Shown: positions 5,939 to 6,273 of the stretch, one piece after another
How the letters are laid out: each line of letters starts with the position of its first letter
Numbering within the stretch: position 1 is the stretch's first letter
Origin: Candidatus Hecatellales archaeon B24
Lineage (GTDB): Archaea > Thermoproteota > Bathyarchaeia > Hecatellales > Hecatellaceae
DNA length: 6,273 nucleotides
Assembly (NCBI GenBank): GCA_001593855.1
Contig: LUCC01000047.1
Span: 1-6,273, forward strand
Direction: 5' to 3'
Translations under genes and position numbers: made by a program
The notes under the pieces: model-generated
Seen by the model: the letters and a program-made list of their open reading frames with translations, nothing else
The model's database searches: none
What the model was told of the DNA's origin: nothing

Positions 5939-6273
5939 TTATCTTCTGGCAATTCTATGGTAGGCTTTCCTCAGAGGGCTTACGATGCCTCCCGGCATCC
6001 GAAGGATTGCCACTACAAGAATAGCTCCGTAAAGCATCATTTTAATGGTGGCAAAGCCTCCTCCAAGCGTCATGATTAAAATCTCGGTTATAGGCGTTAT
6101 TATGGAGGAGCCGACGATGGGGCCGAGGATTCCCGGGCCTCCTAACGCCGATATTATTATGGGGTCGCATGAGCGCCATATTCCGAAGGCTGAAGCCGGA
6201 TGGATGAACCGTGTGTACTGAACGTAGAAGACGCCGAGGACACCGGTGAAGAAGGAGCTTATGGCTGCAGCCT
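5939..6273 (-). CDS. livM: Branched-chain amino-acid-type ABC transporter permease LivM, C-terminal part (5' truncated by window edge)
   Basis: The last 110 residues of an integral membrane permease; its start lies beyond base 6273. With LivH, the LivF/LivG ATPases and a binding protein, LivM imports branched-chain amino acids or, in many relatives, other small carboxylates. Visible signs are a hydrophobic segment AAAISSFFTGVLGVFYVQYT, then the LivM-type loop ISALGGPGILGPIVGSSII (family pattern IGGLGSLxGPxxGA), another hydrophobic stretch KMMLYGAILVVAILR, and the closing MPGGIVSPLRK that matches the usual 'fRPrGl' end. The stop TAA is at 5939-5941, 52 bases before the acyl-CoA dehydrogenase on the same strand. 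The other transporter genes are not in the window. Substrate cannot be read; the acyl-CoA genes next to it make an organic acid as plausible as an amino acid. Confidence 0.88.
   Translation of the reverse strand, partial: AAAISSFFTGVLGVFYVQYTRFIHPASAFGIWRSCDPIIISALGGPGILGPIVGSSIITPITEILIMTLGGGFATIKMMLYGAILVVAILRMPGGIVSPLRKAYHRIARR

Noticed and set aside
1..6273. CRISPR array, tRNA, rRNA or insertion sequence
   Set aside because: No spaced repeats, tRNA-like cloverleaf, rRNA segment, transposase or terminal inverted repeats were seen; the window is almost fully occupied by metabolic genes.

Overview
The window looks archaeal, probably from an anaerobic and perhaps thermophilic lineage of the TACK or Bathyarchaeia type; this assignment is inference. 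The signs are an aldehyde:ferredoxin oxidoreductase (AOR) family enzyme, a B12 mutase split into separate catalytic and cobalamin-binding genes, frequent AGG/AGA and ATA codons, short intergenic gaps with strong GGAGG-type ribosome sites, and an archaeal TATA/BRE-like box placed where a leaderless transcript would start.

Layout: bases 2-1006 (+) hold the C-terminal half of an AOR-family tungsto/molybdo-enzyme whose start is outside the window. It is followed after 22 bases by a 51-residue cysteine-rich zinc-finger gene (1029-1184, +). Everything else is on the minus strand. Read in the direction of transcription it is: the end of a LivM-type ABC permease (6273-5939), an acyl-CoA dehydrogenase (5886-4690), a 175-base gap with a hairpin, U-tracts, a tandem repeat and promoter-like boxes, the catalytic subunit of a methylmalonyl-CoA-mutase-family enzyme (4514-2829), its 132-residue B12-binding subunit (2809-2411), and a family III CoA-transferase (2404-1181). 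The two convergent sets meet with interlocked TAG stops inside one CTAG palindrome at 1181-1184.

How the genes may work together (inference): the permease belongs to a transporter type used for branched-chain amino acids and other small carboxylates. The CoA-transferase could activate an imported or internally made acid, the B12 mutase could rearrange its carbon skeleton, and the acyl-CoA dehydrogenase could oxidise an acyl-CoA in the same route. The mutase keeps the residues that mark enzymes acting on carboxylated acyl-CoAs (Tyr89, Arg207, His244) but has lost several otherwise highly conserved CoA-channel and cobalamin-face motifs. The dehydrogenase lacks the usual C-terminal catalytic Glu. 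Together these suggest a substrate other than plain methylmalonyl-CoA. No epimerase, MeaB-type chaperone, decarboxylase or electron-transfer flavoprotein is present in the window.
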